A DNA stretch of 7,528 bases from CAYXWM01 sp964392115 (GCA_964392115.1 CAYMOU010000098.1:1-7528), one strand, 5' to 3'; numbered from the stretch's first letter, positions 1 to 5,809 are shown. The notes: generated by a model not told the origin, from the sequence alone. A program made the numbers and translations.

Positions 1-280
1 AAGGCCCATATGGTAATAAACGTTTAAAAAACTTTCCGTGTCCCAAACCGTAAAGCTTTTCTTTTGTAGTGGTAACATTTTTTGTCGCAGTTTTATGACT
101 TGAGTTGTTTTTAAATCTATTTGTCAAGTTCACATAGTACTCGTAAATTTCTCGGTGAAAGAAAGAAAAGTCCACATGAAACTCCTGCAGTGTTACATAA
201 CCGTCTTTTTTAGGATTATTTTCTTTAGCTACGGTTATTTTGGGGGTCGACGGGTTTTCTTGAAGATAAACGCATATAAA
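1..280 (-). other. Open frame of unknown identity, running off the left edge
   Basis: On the minus strand a frame stays open from just after a TAA at 281-283 to the window edge, about 93 codons, which is long for DNA this AT-rich. It contains no ATG; the only in-frame alternative starts are internal GTG and TTG codons. The peptide is rich in Lys, Asn, Thr and aromatic residues, with segments such as KENNPKKDGYVTLQEF and GLGHGKFFKRLLPYGP. I do not recognise a family. Its right end overlaps the left end of the transposase remnant in another frame, so it may be the tail of a gene interrupted by that element, or a chance open frame. Its real end lies outside the window. Confidence 0.25.
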
Positions 281-446
281 TTACGTGCCAATTTCCAAAT
301 TCAGACGGTATTGCCCTTCATTAGCAGCCTTTTGCGCAGACATATAGCAATGCGTTTATTAACGTTAGGTTATCTATCTTCACATTGCCTCGTTGTTACG
401 GTAAGCAATGTGCAATTTCTTCGTATTGTTCTTTTGTAATTTTCCT
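264..446 (-). pseudogene. IS5-type transposase N-terminal remnant with three in-frame stops
   Basis: One minus-strand frame gives ITKEQYEEIAHCLP, stop, QRGNVKIDNLTLINALLYVC, AKGC, two stops, then RAIPSEFGNWHVIYMRLS. This is the N-terminal helical region (DUF4096-like) of IS4/IS5-family transposases, where consensus has Lys after CLP and Lys-Trp in GCKWRA. The stops are TAA (396-398), TAA (321-323) and TGA (318-320), so one base change at each position would restore the reading. The codon at the expected initiator is AGG (444-446), possibly a mutated ATG before AAA ATT ACA. Similarity ends after MRLS; the DDE catalytic part is absent. The frame stays open upstream to about 638, but that part (NNLSIDAIKKTIMGISKSMG) does not look like transposase. 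No terminal repeats could be defined. Confidence 0.75.
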
Positions 447-742
447 TTGCGAAACAGGTTCTATGTAAGGGTTGGCAGGACCCATAGATTTTGATATACC
501 CATAATTGTTTTCTTTATGGCGTCTATACTTAAATTGTTCACATCTTGATAAGTGGGGACGGCTCCGAGTATATTACGAATTGCCTGCTCACTTTTTATT
601 ATAATTGCTACCCTCGAATTTTTTAATATGTTCCACAAATCTTATCTATAGGCACGCAGAACACAGTCTCAAGCCTATTCAAAATGCCATGTGGGTGAGG
701 GAGTCATTCAAGGTGTCATTAGAAAATTAACGGCTATAGGAG

Positions 743-754
743 TTATACGTATAA
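743..754. repeat. 12-bp perfect palindrome
   Basis: TTATACGTATAA is identical to its reverse complement. It lies about 190 bp upstream of the first operon gene. It could be a protein-binding dyad or chance in AT-rich DNA; no known operator was recognised. Confidence 0.3.
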
Positions 755-762
755 TTTAAAAA

Positions 763-784
763 CCACCATGTAAAATCTTGGCGG
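763..784 (+). terminator. Weak, imperfect hairpin, possibly a degraded terminator
   Basis: CCACCATG pairs with CTTGGCGG around a 6-nt loop, with two mismatches, and is followed by the pyrimidine run CTTCTTTCTT. The shape is terminator-like but there is no clear U tract. No intact plus-strand gene precedes it. Confidence 0.25.
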
Positions 785-861
785 CTTCTTTCTTGTCGAA
801 AAATGTTAGTCCTGTTTTGAGGTGCAGAGTCCAACTGCCATTTGCACTATCATTAAAAAGT

Positions 862-887
862 TGTCACACCTGCCTTTTCCTTTAGTC
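862..887 (+). promoter_or_regulatory. Candidate ECF-type promoter for the 946-2580 operon
   Basis: TGTCAC (862-867), a 16-bp spacer, and AGTC (884-887) resemble the ECF promoter pattern known from Firmicutes (TGWAAC, 16-17 bp, CGTC-like). It sits about 60 bp upstream of the ATG at 946. No good sigma-A promoter is visible here (TTGTCA at 861 has only a poor -10). ECF genes are often autoregulated, so a self-recognised site would make sense, but the match is partial. Confidence 0.3.
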
Positions 888-900
888 TAACTAAGAGCAA

Positions 901-912
901 ATGTATTTACAT
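901..912. repeat. Small dyad in the operon leader
   Basis: ATGTA-TT-TACAT is a perfect short inverted repeat 34 bp upstream of the ATG at 946, between the candidate promoter and the ribosome-binding site. It could be an operator half-site pair or chance. Confidence 0.2.
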
Positions 913-945
913 CTGCGAAAACGAAAAGGAAGGTGGCATAAATTT

Positions 946-1248
946 ATGTCAAACGCAGTAGAACTGGTAAGCTTTCAATTGAAAAATAGTGTGGAGGAAA
1001 CAAGTTTCTTGATTAGTTCCAAAAATTTTCAGGAGCATTTTGTTGCAGCGCAATCCGGATTTATCAGCAGAAAACTGGTAAAATCAGAAGATGGCTTGTG
1101 GGCAGATATGGTTATTTGGAGCAATATGGACTCTGCACAGCAAGCAGCTCAAAACATGCAAAACAGTCCCTTTGCAGGCGAGTATGTATCCATGATTGAG
1201 GAAAGTTCGATCACCATGCAACATTTTACAGTCATTCAAGCATACTAA
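946..1248 (+). CDS. ABM-like dimeric alpha/beta-barrel protein (putative monooxygenase family)
   Basis: A 100-aa cytoplasmic protein. The order is strand VELVSFQL, helix EETSFLISSKNFQEHFVAAQ, strand GFISRKLVKSEDGLWADMVIWSN, helix DSAQQAAQNMQNSPFAGEYV, and strand ITMQHFTVIQAY. This is the ferredoxin-like layout of the antibiotic-biosynthesis-monooxygenase (ABM) superfamily, which acts as homodimers; members include quinol monooxygenases and heme-degrading enzymes but also many of unknown reaction. No substrate can be assigned. I chose ATG 946 because AAGGAAGGTGG (926-936) lies before it and homology begins there; the open frame extends in-frame to an ATG at 901 but lacks a site. The sigma factor begins 23 bp downstream, so the two are probably co-transcribed. 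Confidence 0.72.
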   Translation: MSNAVELVSFQLKNSVEETSFLISSKNFQEHFVAAQSGFISRKLVKSEDGLWADMVIWSNMDSAQQAAQNMQNSPFAGEYVSMIEESSITMQHFTVIQAY

Positions 1249-1271
1249 CATCACAGAAAGGAGTAAGAACC

Positions 1272-2141
1272 ATGAATCCGCTAGGCAATCAATATGATGA
1301 TAAACAAGACGATGTGCTAATCACACAATCCCTAAGCGGCTCTAAGCAAGCCTTGACCGAGCTTATTGCAAAACATCAAAATTACATCTACAACTTGGCG
1401 TTTAAAATGGTTCTCTCTCCCTATGATGCCGAGGATATTACGCAGGAAGTGCTCATTAAAATTATTACGAATCTTGGAAAGTTCCGATATAATTGTAGCT
1501 TTCGCACATGGATTTACCGCATCACCTTAAATCATTTTCTCTCAATGAAGAAAAAATGGCTGGAGGAACGCTATCAAAACTTTTCTGCGTATGAACAGGA
1601 TTTGGACAGCATTCCTATGGAGGACATGCCGGTAGAGGAACAGTTCGAGATGAAAGAACTCATTGAGGAAGCCAGACTCGGTTGCCTTGCAGGAATGCTG
1701 CTGTGTTTAAGCAGAGAACAACGTTTAGTGTATATTCTGGGAGAGATTTTTGCAGTTCCGCACGACTTAGGTGCAGAAATATTAAAAATCTCAAAGGAGA
1801 ATTACCGCCAAAGGCTTACTCGTGCAAGAAAAGACTTGCACCAATTTATGCACAAAAAATGTGGTTTGGTCAACCCGGAAAACCCTTGCAGATGCCACAA
1901 GAAAACAAGAGGGTTTATTGAAGCAGGATGGGTTGACCCAAGCACTATGAAGTTTAACACAAGCTACACCAAACGATTTTATGAAATCGTTTCTCAAAAA
2001 GACGAGAGGCTCAAAGAAATTGAGGGCTTTCATTATAGAGAACTGCAACAGCAGCATCCTTTTCAGGAAAAGGATGTTGCTCAAAAAATATTAAAAGAGA
2101 TCTTTGCCGGTGAGGACGTAAAACAAATCTTTGAATTGTAA
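1272..2141 (+). CDS. ECF-type sigma-70 family RNA polymerase sigma factor with C-terminal extension
   Basis: A 289-aa protein that should redirect RNA polymerase to a specific promoter set. Region 2 spans about residues 17-96, with YDAEDITQEVLIKI (region 2.2) and FRTWIYRITLNHFLSMKKKW (2.3-2.4). After an acidic linker (about 106-126), region 4 spans about 130-194, with LSREQRLVYILGEI and the helix-turn-helix ending NYRQRLTRARKDL. Typical ECF factors end near 170-200 aa; this one continues about 95 aa. The extension opens with CGLVNPENPCRCHKK (residues 197-211; Cys197, 206 and 208, plus His209), then FIEAGWVDP and a charged helical tail. The cysteines could bind metal or sense redox; this is inference. 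AAGGAG lies 9 nt before ATG. No anti-sigma gene is adjacent, so the extension may regulate the factor itself. Confidence 0.88.
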   Translation: MNPLGNQYDDKQDDVLITQSLSGSKQALTELIAKHQNYIYNLAFKMVLSPYDAEDITQEVLIKIITNLGKFRYNCSFRTWIYRITLNHFLSMKKKWLEERYQNFSAYEQDLDSIPMEDMPVEEQFEMKELIEEARLGCLAGMLLCLSREQRLVYILGEIFAVPHDLGAEILKISKENYRQRLTRARKDLHQFMHKKCGLVNPENPCRCHKKTRGFIEAGWVDPSTMKFNTSYTKRFYEIVSQKDERLKEIEGFHYRELQQQHPFQEKDVAQKILKEIFAGEDVKQIFEL

Positions 2142-2158
2142 TAATATAGGGTATAATT

Positions 2159-2580
2159 ATGAACCCAAATGAAATCTTACAATACTGTTTGACCCAATTA
2201 GAAGGAACAGTGCTAACCGAAAGTTGGGGAGAAAAAGGTATTTTTTATAATCCGGGTAACGTTCTAAAAAGAGGTGTCTATATCCTCACTGTAAAGGAAA
2301 AAGACGGTGCTAATGCTAAAGGCTCTAATCTCAATCGAGCCGGTGTCTTTCGGGTTAATATCGGGATAAGAAAAGCAACCTTTCAAAATTTATTTGGAAC
2401 AATACCGGCTCATCCTGCGGCAGGTAGTATTGTAGATATTGATTTTGATTTCACACGCAAGATGTGATTCTTCCACACCCTGTTGACGCTTGTATGGGTG
2501 CTTAACCCATCAGAGCAAAATTAAAACCTCTCATTCAAGAGTCCTATGAGCTTGCTACCGAGAAGTCTAAACGAAAATAA
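2159..2580 (+). pseudogene. DUF6194-family protein, broken by clustered frameshifts
   Basis: The first frame gives 102 aa ending in TGA at 2465-2467. It carries WGEKGIFYNPG and GVFRVNIGIRKATFQNLFG, which match the DUF6194 family (function unknown). The family's C-terminal part follows in shifted frames: DVILPHPVDA from 2461, LNPSEQN from 2501, then KLKPLIQESYELATEKSKRK to the TAA at 2578-2580. Joined, these give about 140 residues in family order, so at least three small indels lie between about 2461 and 2520, probably deletions. The gene starts 17 bp after the sigma factor with a modest AGGG site (2148-2151), so it was the third gene of the operon. A truncated 102-aa product could still be made. 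Sequencing error is an alternative, but three indels in 60 bp is hard to explain that way. Confidence 0.78.
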
Positions 2581-2612
2581 ATCGCTGAGATTATTATCCC
2601 AGCGATTTATTT
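2575..2612 (+). terminator. Intrinsic terminator after the sigma-factor operon
   Basis: AAATAAATCGCTG (2575-2587) pairs perfectly over 13 bp with CAGCGATTTATTT (2600-2612), with a 12-nt loop. It overlaps the last codons of the ancestral DUF6194 frame and is followed by a T-rich run. The A-rich left arm could make it work for the convergent transglutaminase gene too. Confidence 0.8.
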
Positions 2613-2699
2613 ATATTGCCTGCAGCAACTTTGAGTTAGGTTCTTTTGGGCTAATTACCCTAAAGCAAAATGCATCTTCAAAATTTGTTGCATCTGCTT

Positions 2700-3323
2700 T
2701 TAGGTGCTCTTGTTTTGTACCCGAATTTTTGCTACATTGTGATTCATGAGCTTGTGACCAATATGTTGAAAAATCCATTTTTTGAGTGGGGATATGTTTT
2801 GCTGATGTTTTGAGAAAAACTCATCAGGAGAGTAGAATAAGCCAAAGTCTTGGTCGATACCTTCTTTTTGAATGTACGTATCATTTACTTCCCATTCGAC
2901 CTGATGGTTTGCAAAGTTATCTGTAGCAACACCATATCCACAAAAGCTAGCGCAACCGGCTGGGAATTTTTCCTGCAAGCTTCTTAAATACGGCATATCT
3001 AAGATAAAACCCTCAATGTTATACCATCTGCCCTCATATTCCAATTCACCCCGGCTGTGTACGATACTTTCGGGTGCAAGGCTATAAATCAAACCTGTCA
3101 TAGCACCTTTTTGCAGCCGTTTGTTTATGGTAAACCCATGCAGTCTGCAAGGAACACCAACTGCTCTAAGCAACGCCATAAACAAAGTTCCTTTTGTGTT
3201 GCATTGCCCGCAGCCGTCGCTGAGAACTGCGGATGCCGGAATATTGTCGTCAATGTTATAACCAAATTCAATCTCATCATGGACGTAATTCAAAAGTTTG
3301 GTTTCCTGTAAACACTGATTCAT
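2700..3323 (-). CDS. Transglutaminase-like (papain-fold) family protein
   Basis: 207 aa. The core is DGCGQCNTKGTLFMALLRAV, where Cys41 is the expected nucleophile, followed by GVPCRLHGFTI. The His region is SIVHSRGELEYEGRWYNIEG (His89), then ILD. Third-position candidates are Glu104 and Asp109; most family members have Asp near 104. The C-terminal CGYG, TYIQKEGIDQDFG and YSPDEFFSKHQQN segments look like a conserved extension of one bacterial subfamily. These folds act as proteases, amidases or transglutaminases; the substrate is unknown. ATG 3323 is preceded by GGAGG at 7-8 nt, so the longer upstream open frame is not needed. There is no signal peptide, so it is cytoplasmic. From memory of relatives, HSWVE is usual where this has HSRGE, and the N-terminus seems about 35-45 aa short, so activity is doubtful. 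Confidence 0.75.
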   Translation of the reverse strand: MNQCLQETKLLNYVHDEIEFGYNIDDNIPASAVLSDGCGQCNTKGTLFMALLRAVGVPCRLHGFTINKRLQKGAMTGLIYSLAPESIVHSRGELEYEGRWYNIEGFILDMPYLRSLQEKFPAGCASFCGYGVATDNFANHQVEWEVNDTYIQKEGIDQDFGLFYSPDEFFSKHQQNISPLKKWIFQHIGHKLMNHNVAKIRVQNKST

Positions 3324-3485
3324 TGTGTAACCTCCATGGTTTTGTTGATTACACTTTAGCAATATATTGTGACAGTGGGTTGAACACACGAAGACTTTGA
3401 AAAAATTAAGTATAAGATTAAGCAAGCTGATGAATCGGTTTAACTTTTCTAAGGCGACTGTGTAATAGCATAGTATAAAGACTGA

Positions 3486-3516
3486 AAATGCGGAAAATAA
3501 TCTATTTTCCGCATTT
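3486..3516 (-). terminator. Perfect 14-bp hairpin, distal of two tandem terminators
   Basis: AAATGCGGAAAATA (3486-3499) pairs with TATTTTCCGCATTT (3503-3516) around a 3-nt loop. It lies downstream of the minus-strand toxin/immunity genes and upstream of the transglutaminase gene. The A/T-rich arm ends suit termination in either direction. Confidence 0.65.
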
Positions 3517-3521
3517 GTGCT

Positions 3522-3554
3522 AAAGATATGCTGATTTCACATCAGCATATCTTT
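3522..3554 (-). terminator. Perfect 14-bp hairpin, proximal of two tandem terminators
   Basis: AAAGATATGCTGAT (3522-3535) pairs with ATCAGCATATCTTT (3541-3554) around TTCAC. It is the first structure met after the stop of the putative immunity gene, 70 bp beyond it, and is only 5 bp from the next hairpin. The arms of the two hairpins differ in sequence, so they are not a duplication. Confidence 0.7.
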
Positions 3555-3624
3555 TCTAAATCCCTATTTTTTAAGTGTGTTCCATATACTATAGATCTTA
3601 CCGTCCGTATACATCAAAACATCG

Positions 3625-4035
3625 TTATTTATGGCTTCTTTCCGGTGCGAAAATCCCGCAAACCAGAATATAAATAATGATAATAATGCATACCGGAAAA
3701 TATATACCCACACAAAAAATGGTTTGAAAATAAGGATTATCAGGGTAAAGAAAAACTATTCTTTCAAACCAAACTACACTGAGGATAGGTTTTAATATGT
3801 TTGCACCCAAAATACTAAATAATTGAATGATGATTGTAAGTAGTATAAGGTATTGAATAGCAAAACTCGACAAAGTTATTTTTCCTGTAGGTATTTCCCT
3901 GACATACAGTAATCGCCTGAGGACTTTATTTGGGTTTAAATAAACAAAGTCTTTATAAGAGGCTTCATATCTTGATCCAAATAAATATATAAATATCATT
4001 CCTGCGATTGAAAAAAGTGCATTATTTGCATTCAT
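3625..4035 (-). CDS. Small membrane protein, candidate immunity protein for the Rhs toxin tail
   Basis: 136 aa, unrecognised family. Three hydrophobic segments lie at about residues 5-20, 54-77 and 104-128. The positive cluster RRLLYVREIPTGK (about 40-52) suggests that loop is cytoplasmic, with the N-terminus outside. Its ATG overlaps the TGA of the Rhs C-terminal frame (ATGA, 4032-4035), so translation is probably coupled. In Rhs/YD-repeat loci the gene immediately after the variable toxin tail normally encodes the cognate immunity protein; position, size and coupling fit that, but nothing in the sequence itself proves immunity. A membrane immunity protein would suit a toxin acting at or across the membrane. 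It appears intact although its toxin gene is broken, as often happens with orphan immunity genes. Confidence 0.65.
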   Translation of the reverse strand: MNANNALFSIAGMIFIYLFGSRYEASYKDFVYLNPNKVLRRLLYVREIPTGKITLSSFAIQYLILLTIIIQLFSILGANILKPILSVVWFERIVFLYPDNPYFQTIFCVGIYFPVCIIIIIYILVCGIFAPERSHK

Positions 4036-4865
4036 CGTTTACCCACTTTTACAATAGTTAATGTACGGTCAGATACTGATATTACTAAACCTGTTGCAGT
4101 CATTTTACCCGTCGATTTTGCTAGTTCCTTTTTTACTGTTAATGCTGCGATTGGACTTTTATAAGTTACTTTTAAAACAGACTGAAACGATGTTCCGAAA
4201 TTTTGAATTTGATAGTAAGCTTTATTAACATCATATTGAGCTCCGAACCCTCCAATCCGTCCGGCAATTGCGCCAATACCTGTATCAATCGCAACTCTAT
4301 TCCAATCAATATTTTCACCATACATCGTTTGTCTAACTACTGTCGTTGCACCCGATAAAACACTGTTTGCTGCGACTGAATACCCAAGACCAATACCTGA
4401 ACCGGCTAATCCTCCTGAAATTGCACCGCTTCCGGCTGATATAGCTATACTTTGCCAGTCCAGATCATTTAAAGATTTTCCACTCATTAGCTGACCAAGA
4501 GCGTCAACTCCTGCGCCTATAATAGCACCTACAAAGGCACCAAAAAATATACTTGCTAATAGTGCAAATTCTCCATCGGGATCCGAGTACATCAAGGGAT
4601 TATTTATGCAATAAGCATAAAGATTTCGGCTCTGCCTAATTGCGTCTATATTCGGCTTATAGGTATAGGTGTTTAACCCTAATGGATCTTTGCGACCACT
4701 AATTTTCTTGGGGTTATCCCCGAAAATCATATTGCCTATGTTCCAATGGGTATCTTCATTTAAGAAACGCCCTATTACCGGATTATAAATTCTTGCACGT
4801 AAATAATAGGTATTCGTCTCTAAATCCCAATACTCCCCACAATACCTAAACGGATTCCCGCCCAG
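4032..4865 (-). pseudogene. Rhs/YD-repeat protein C-terminal core plus variable toxin-like tail
   Basis: Open in one frame from just after a TGA at 4866-4868. It begins NPFRYCGEYWD and continues YYLRAR, YNPVIGRFLNEDTHW, DPLGLNTYTYKP and LYAYCINNPLMYSDPDGE. These are the hallmarks of the Rhs repeat-associated core, the end of a beta-shell that normally encloses the toxin. After DPDGE come about 178 aa that vary between Rhs proteins: a Gly/Ala-rich hydrophobic stretch (GAFVGAIIGAGVDALGQ and similar, about 100 aa), then a basic domain ending VSDRTLTIVKVGKR. I recognise no toxin family. No start codon serves the whole fragment; ATG 4730 (MIFGDN) has only a weak AGG before it and would cut into the core. 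The TGA overlaps the next gene by 4 nt. Full Rhs proteins usually exceed 1,000 aa, so nearly all repeats are missing. Confidence 0.82.
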
Positions 4866-5005
4866 TCAACCCCTTGTTTCTCAGTTTTAGTCACCGTCGC
4901 TCTTACGGTAATGGTTCCTGCTTGAAAGCAAAGCAAAAGCATAAGAACAATAGCAATCGGTCTTGTACAACTTACCTTGGTTACATAACTATTGTGATTT
5001 GTCAT
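4820..5005 (-). pseudogene. N-terminal signal peptide of the truncated Rhs protein
   Basis: ATG 5005 has AAGGAG (5015-5020) 9 nt upstream. The 61-aa frame begins with a Sec-type signal peptide: a polar/basic start with Lys10 and Arg15, the hydrophobic core IAIVLMLLLCFQAG, and a likely cleavage after VRA (residue 36). It continues TVTKTEKQGVDWAG and then reads out of frame (IRLGIVGSIGI) into DNA that in the next frame encodes NPFRYCGEYWD, ending at a TAG (4820-4822). The secretion start of an Rhs protein is therefore joined directly to its end, one base out of frame; the repeat region has been lost. A 61-aa secreted peptide could still be made. A single-base shift near 4859 would give a signal peptide fused to core and toxin of about 330 aa. 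Confidence 0.72.
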
Positions 5006-5048
5006 ATGATTTTTCTCCTTTCCTTGCATTTCCATGACTCTAAAGTTA

Positions 5049-5077
5049 TTTATATTTATCCGCTTCCAAAAGGGCAA
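5049..5077 (-). promoter_or_regulatory. Probable sigma-A promoter of the Rhs locus
   Basis: On the minus strand TTGCCC (5077-5072) and TATAAA (5054-5049) are separated by exactly 17 bp. The -10 lies 44 bp before the ATG at 5005. The -35 matches 4 of 6 consensus bases and the -10 matches 5 of 6. Confidence 0.5.
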
Positions 5078-5217
5078 GGATATCCTGTATTTGCATAAGG
5101 TACTCATGTAACCTAAATTCAATATTCTTATATGTAGAAGTCATATAACTACACATAATATTTTATTTTAAAATACAAGTATCCTATCAGTAGGTATACA
5201 ATCCACTTGTAAAAGCT

Positions 5218-5238
5218 GTGTTGCGCATATGGCAACAC
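5218..5238. repeat. 7-bp hairpin in the intergenic region
   Basis: GTGTTGC (5218-5224) pairs perfectly with GCAACAC (5232-5238) around GCATATG. There is no T tract, so it does not look like a terminator; its role is unknown. Confidence 0.35.
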
Positions 5239-5296
5239 CAAACCACCGGTAATTTTCCTATTAAAAGACAAAAGACGACTCGTCATATTCTACAAG

Positions 5297-5318
5297 AGCA
5301 ATTAAATGCGCAATTGCT
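5297..5318. repeat. 7-bp hairpin in the intergenic region
   Basis: AGCAATT (5297-5303) pairs with AATTGCT (5312-5318) around an 8-nt loop, with TTTAG after it. It is weak, and a terminator function is uncertain. Confidence 0.25.
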
Positions 5319-5680
5319 TTAGTGATAACAACGATGTCGTCCGGTTTGGTTTTGTATTTATTCTTTTAGTGTCTCAAGTTTTAACGTATGGGTCTTTCAC
5401 TTGCATGTTCGAGGCCTAAAGGCAAGGGTGTGCAGTTTAAAACCACCGCACAAACATAGGGACAAAAGTATCCGGAAGCTAATACGTTAAATCCCGGGAA
5501 CAAGACATAAGGTGTTTGTGTTTGCAATTATATTATGGTTAATTGTAGCGAATAATGCAATAAGCATTTGTAAAAAATTGTGTAATTTGTTAAGAAGTGT
5601 GATTGTTATTGATTATTTAGCCGGCTATATGAATAGCTTTTCTTAGTATTCGCCAAAAAATTTGCATAGCTATACTGCTT

Positions 5681-5722
5681 TTGTACAAGCAGGCTTTTAG
5701 GTGTACAATCCCCTGGTATAAT
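5681..5722 (+). promoter_or_regulatory. Promoter region with a dyad, upstream of the membrane-protein gene
   Basis: Two overlapping promoter readings exist. TTGTAC (5681) and TACAAT (5704) are separated by 17 bp. Downstream, TGGTATAAT (5714-5722) is an extended -10 matching TATAAT exactly. The inverted repeat TTGTACA / TGTACAA (5681-5687, 5702-5708) overlaps both elements of the first promoter and lies just upstream of the second, an arrangement typical of an operator. Expression of the gene at 5844 would start about 110 bp before its start codon. Confidence 0.5.
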
Positions 5723-5753
5723 GGTATGATAAATATTAATAAGTAAAGGGATA

Positions 5754-5809
5754 CTATGGTAAGCATGCATCAATGCACTAAAGAACCGGCGTGCTTATTA
5801 ATGCCATAG
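5754..5809 (+). promoter_or_regulatory. Leader hairpin containing a 17-codon ORF
   Basis: CTATGG (5754-5759) pairs with CCATAG (5804-5809), and TAAGCATGC (5760-5768) pairs with GCGTGCTTA (5789-5797, one G-T pair), leaving a 6-nt bulge on one side. The structure begins 2 nt before, and ends exactly with, an ORF at 5756-5809 encoding MVSMHQCTKEPACLLMP, preceded by AAAGGG at a usable distance. The start codon lies in the stem. It could be a translated leader controlling the gene 34 bp downstream, or a gene remnant that happens to fold. Confidence 0.35.

Larger units (their letters stand above)
639..945. other. Gene-free stretch upstream of the sigma-factor operon
   Basis: About 300 bp without a supportable gene. 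Short open frames of roughly 25-30 codons occur on the plus strand (around 650-755) but lack starts and recognisable motifs. The stretch holds a 12-bp palindrome at 743-754, a weak imperfect hairpin at 763-784, and the promoter region for the operon starting at 946. Confidence 0.5.
5123..5680. other. Gene-free divergent intergenic stretch
   Basis: About 560 bp between the divergent Rhs locus and membrane-protein gene, with no gene I can support. A minus-strand frame of about 30 codons (PDDIVVITKAIAHLIALVEY, within about 5262-5360) has no start and could be a remnant of something lost. Two hairpins (5218-5238, 5297-5318) lie inside. No tRNA or other structured RNA was identified. Confidence 0.5.

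Noticed and set aside
318..398. Alternative genetic code (TAA as Lys, TGA as Trp) in the transposase frame
   Set aside because: All other genes end normally at TAA, TGA or TAG and use AAA/TGG; three stops in a degraded insertion sequence are simpler to explain as mutation.
155..439. Plus-strand 94-codon open frame
   Set aside because: Lies opposite the transposase remnant and the left-edge frame; hydrophobic and basic composition typical of an antisense reading, with no ribosome-binding site.
1682..2084. Open frames on both strands inside the sigma factor gene
   Set aside because: Shadows of a well-supported coding sequence; no motifs of their own.
2546..2749. 67-codon plus-strand open frame across the terminator
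   Set aside because: Runs through the 13-bp terminator hairpin and into the tail of the minus-strand transglutaminase gene; no ribosome-binding site.
3057..3311. Plus-strand open frame antisense to the transglutaminase-like gene
   Set aside because: Fully overlaps a gene with a strong ribosome-binding site and recognisable motifs.
4855..4866. Programmed -1 frameshift at TGGGCGGGA joining the Rhs signal peptide to the core
   Set aside because: It is not an X XXY YYZ slippery heptamer and no downstream pseudoknot was evident. Deletion of the repeat body already accounts for the frame change.
5395..5440. tRNA-like T-loop word GTTCGAGGC
   Set aside because: No acceptor, D or anticodon arms could be built around it; only a short GGCC/TTGC-GCAA pairing is present.
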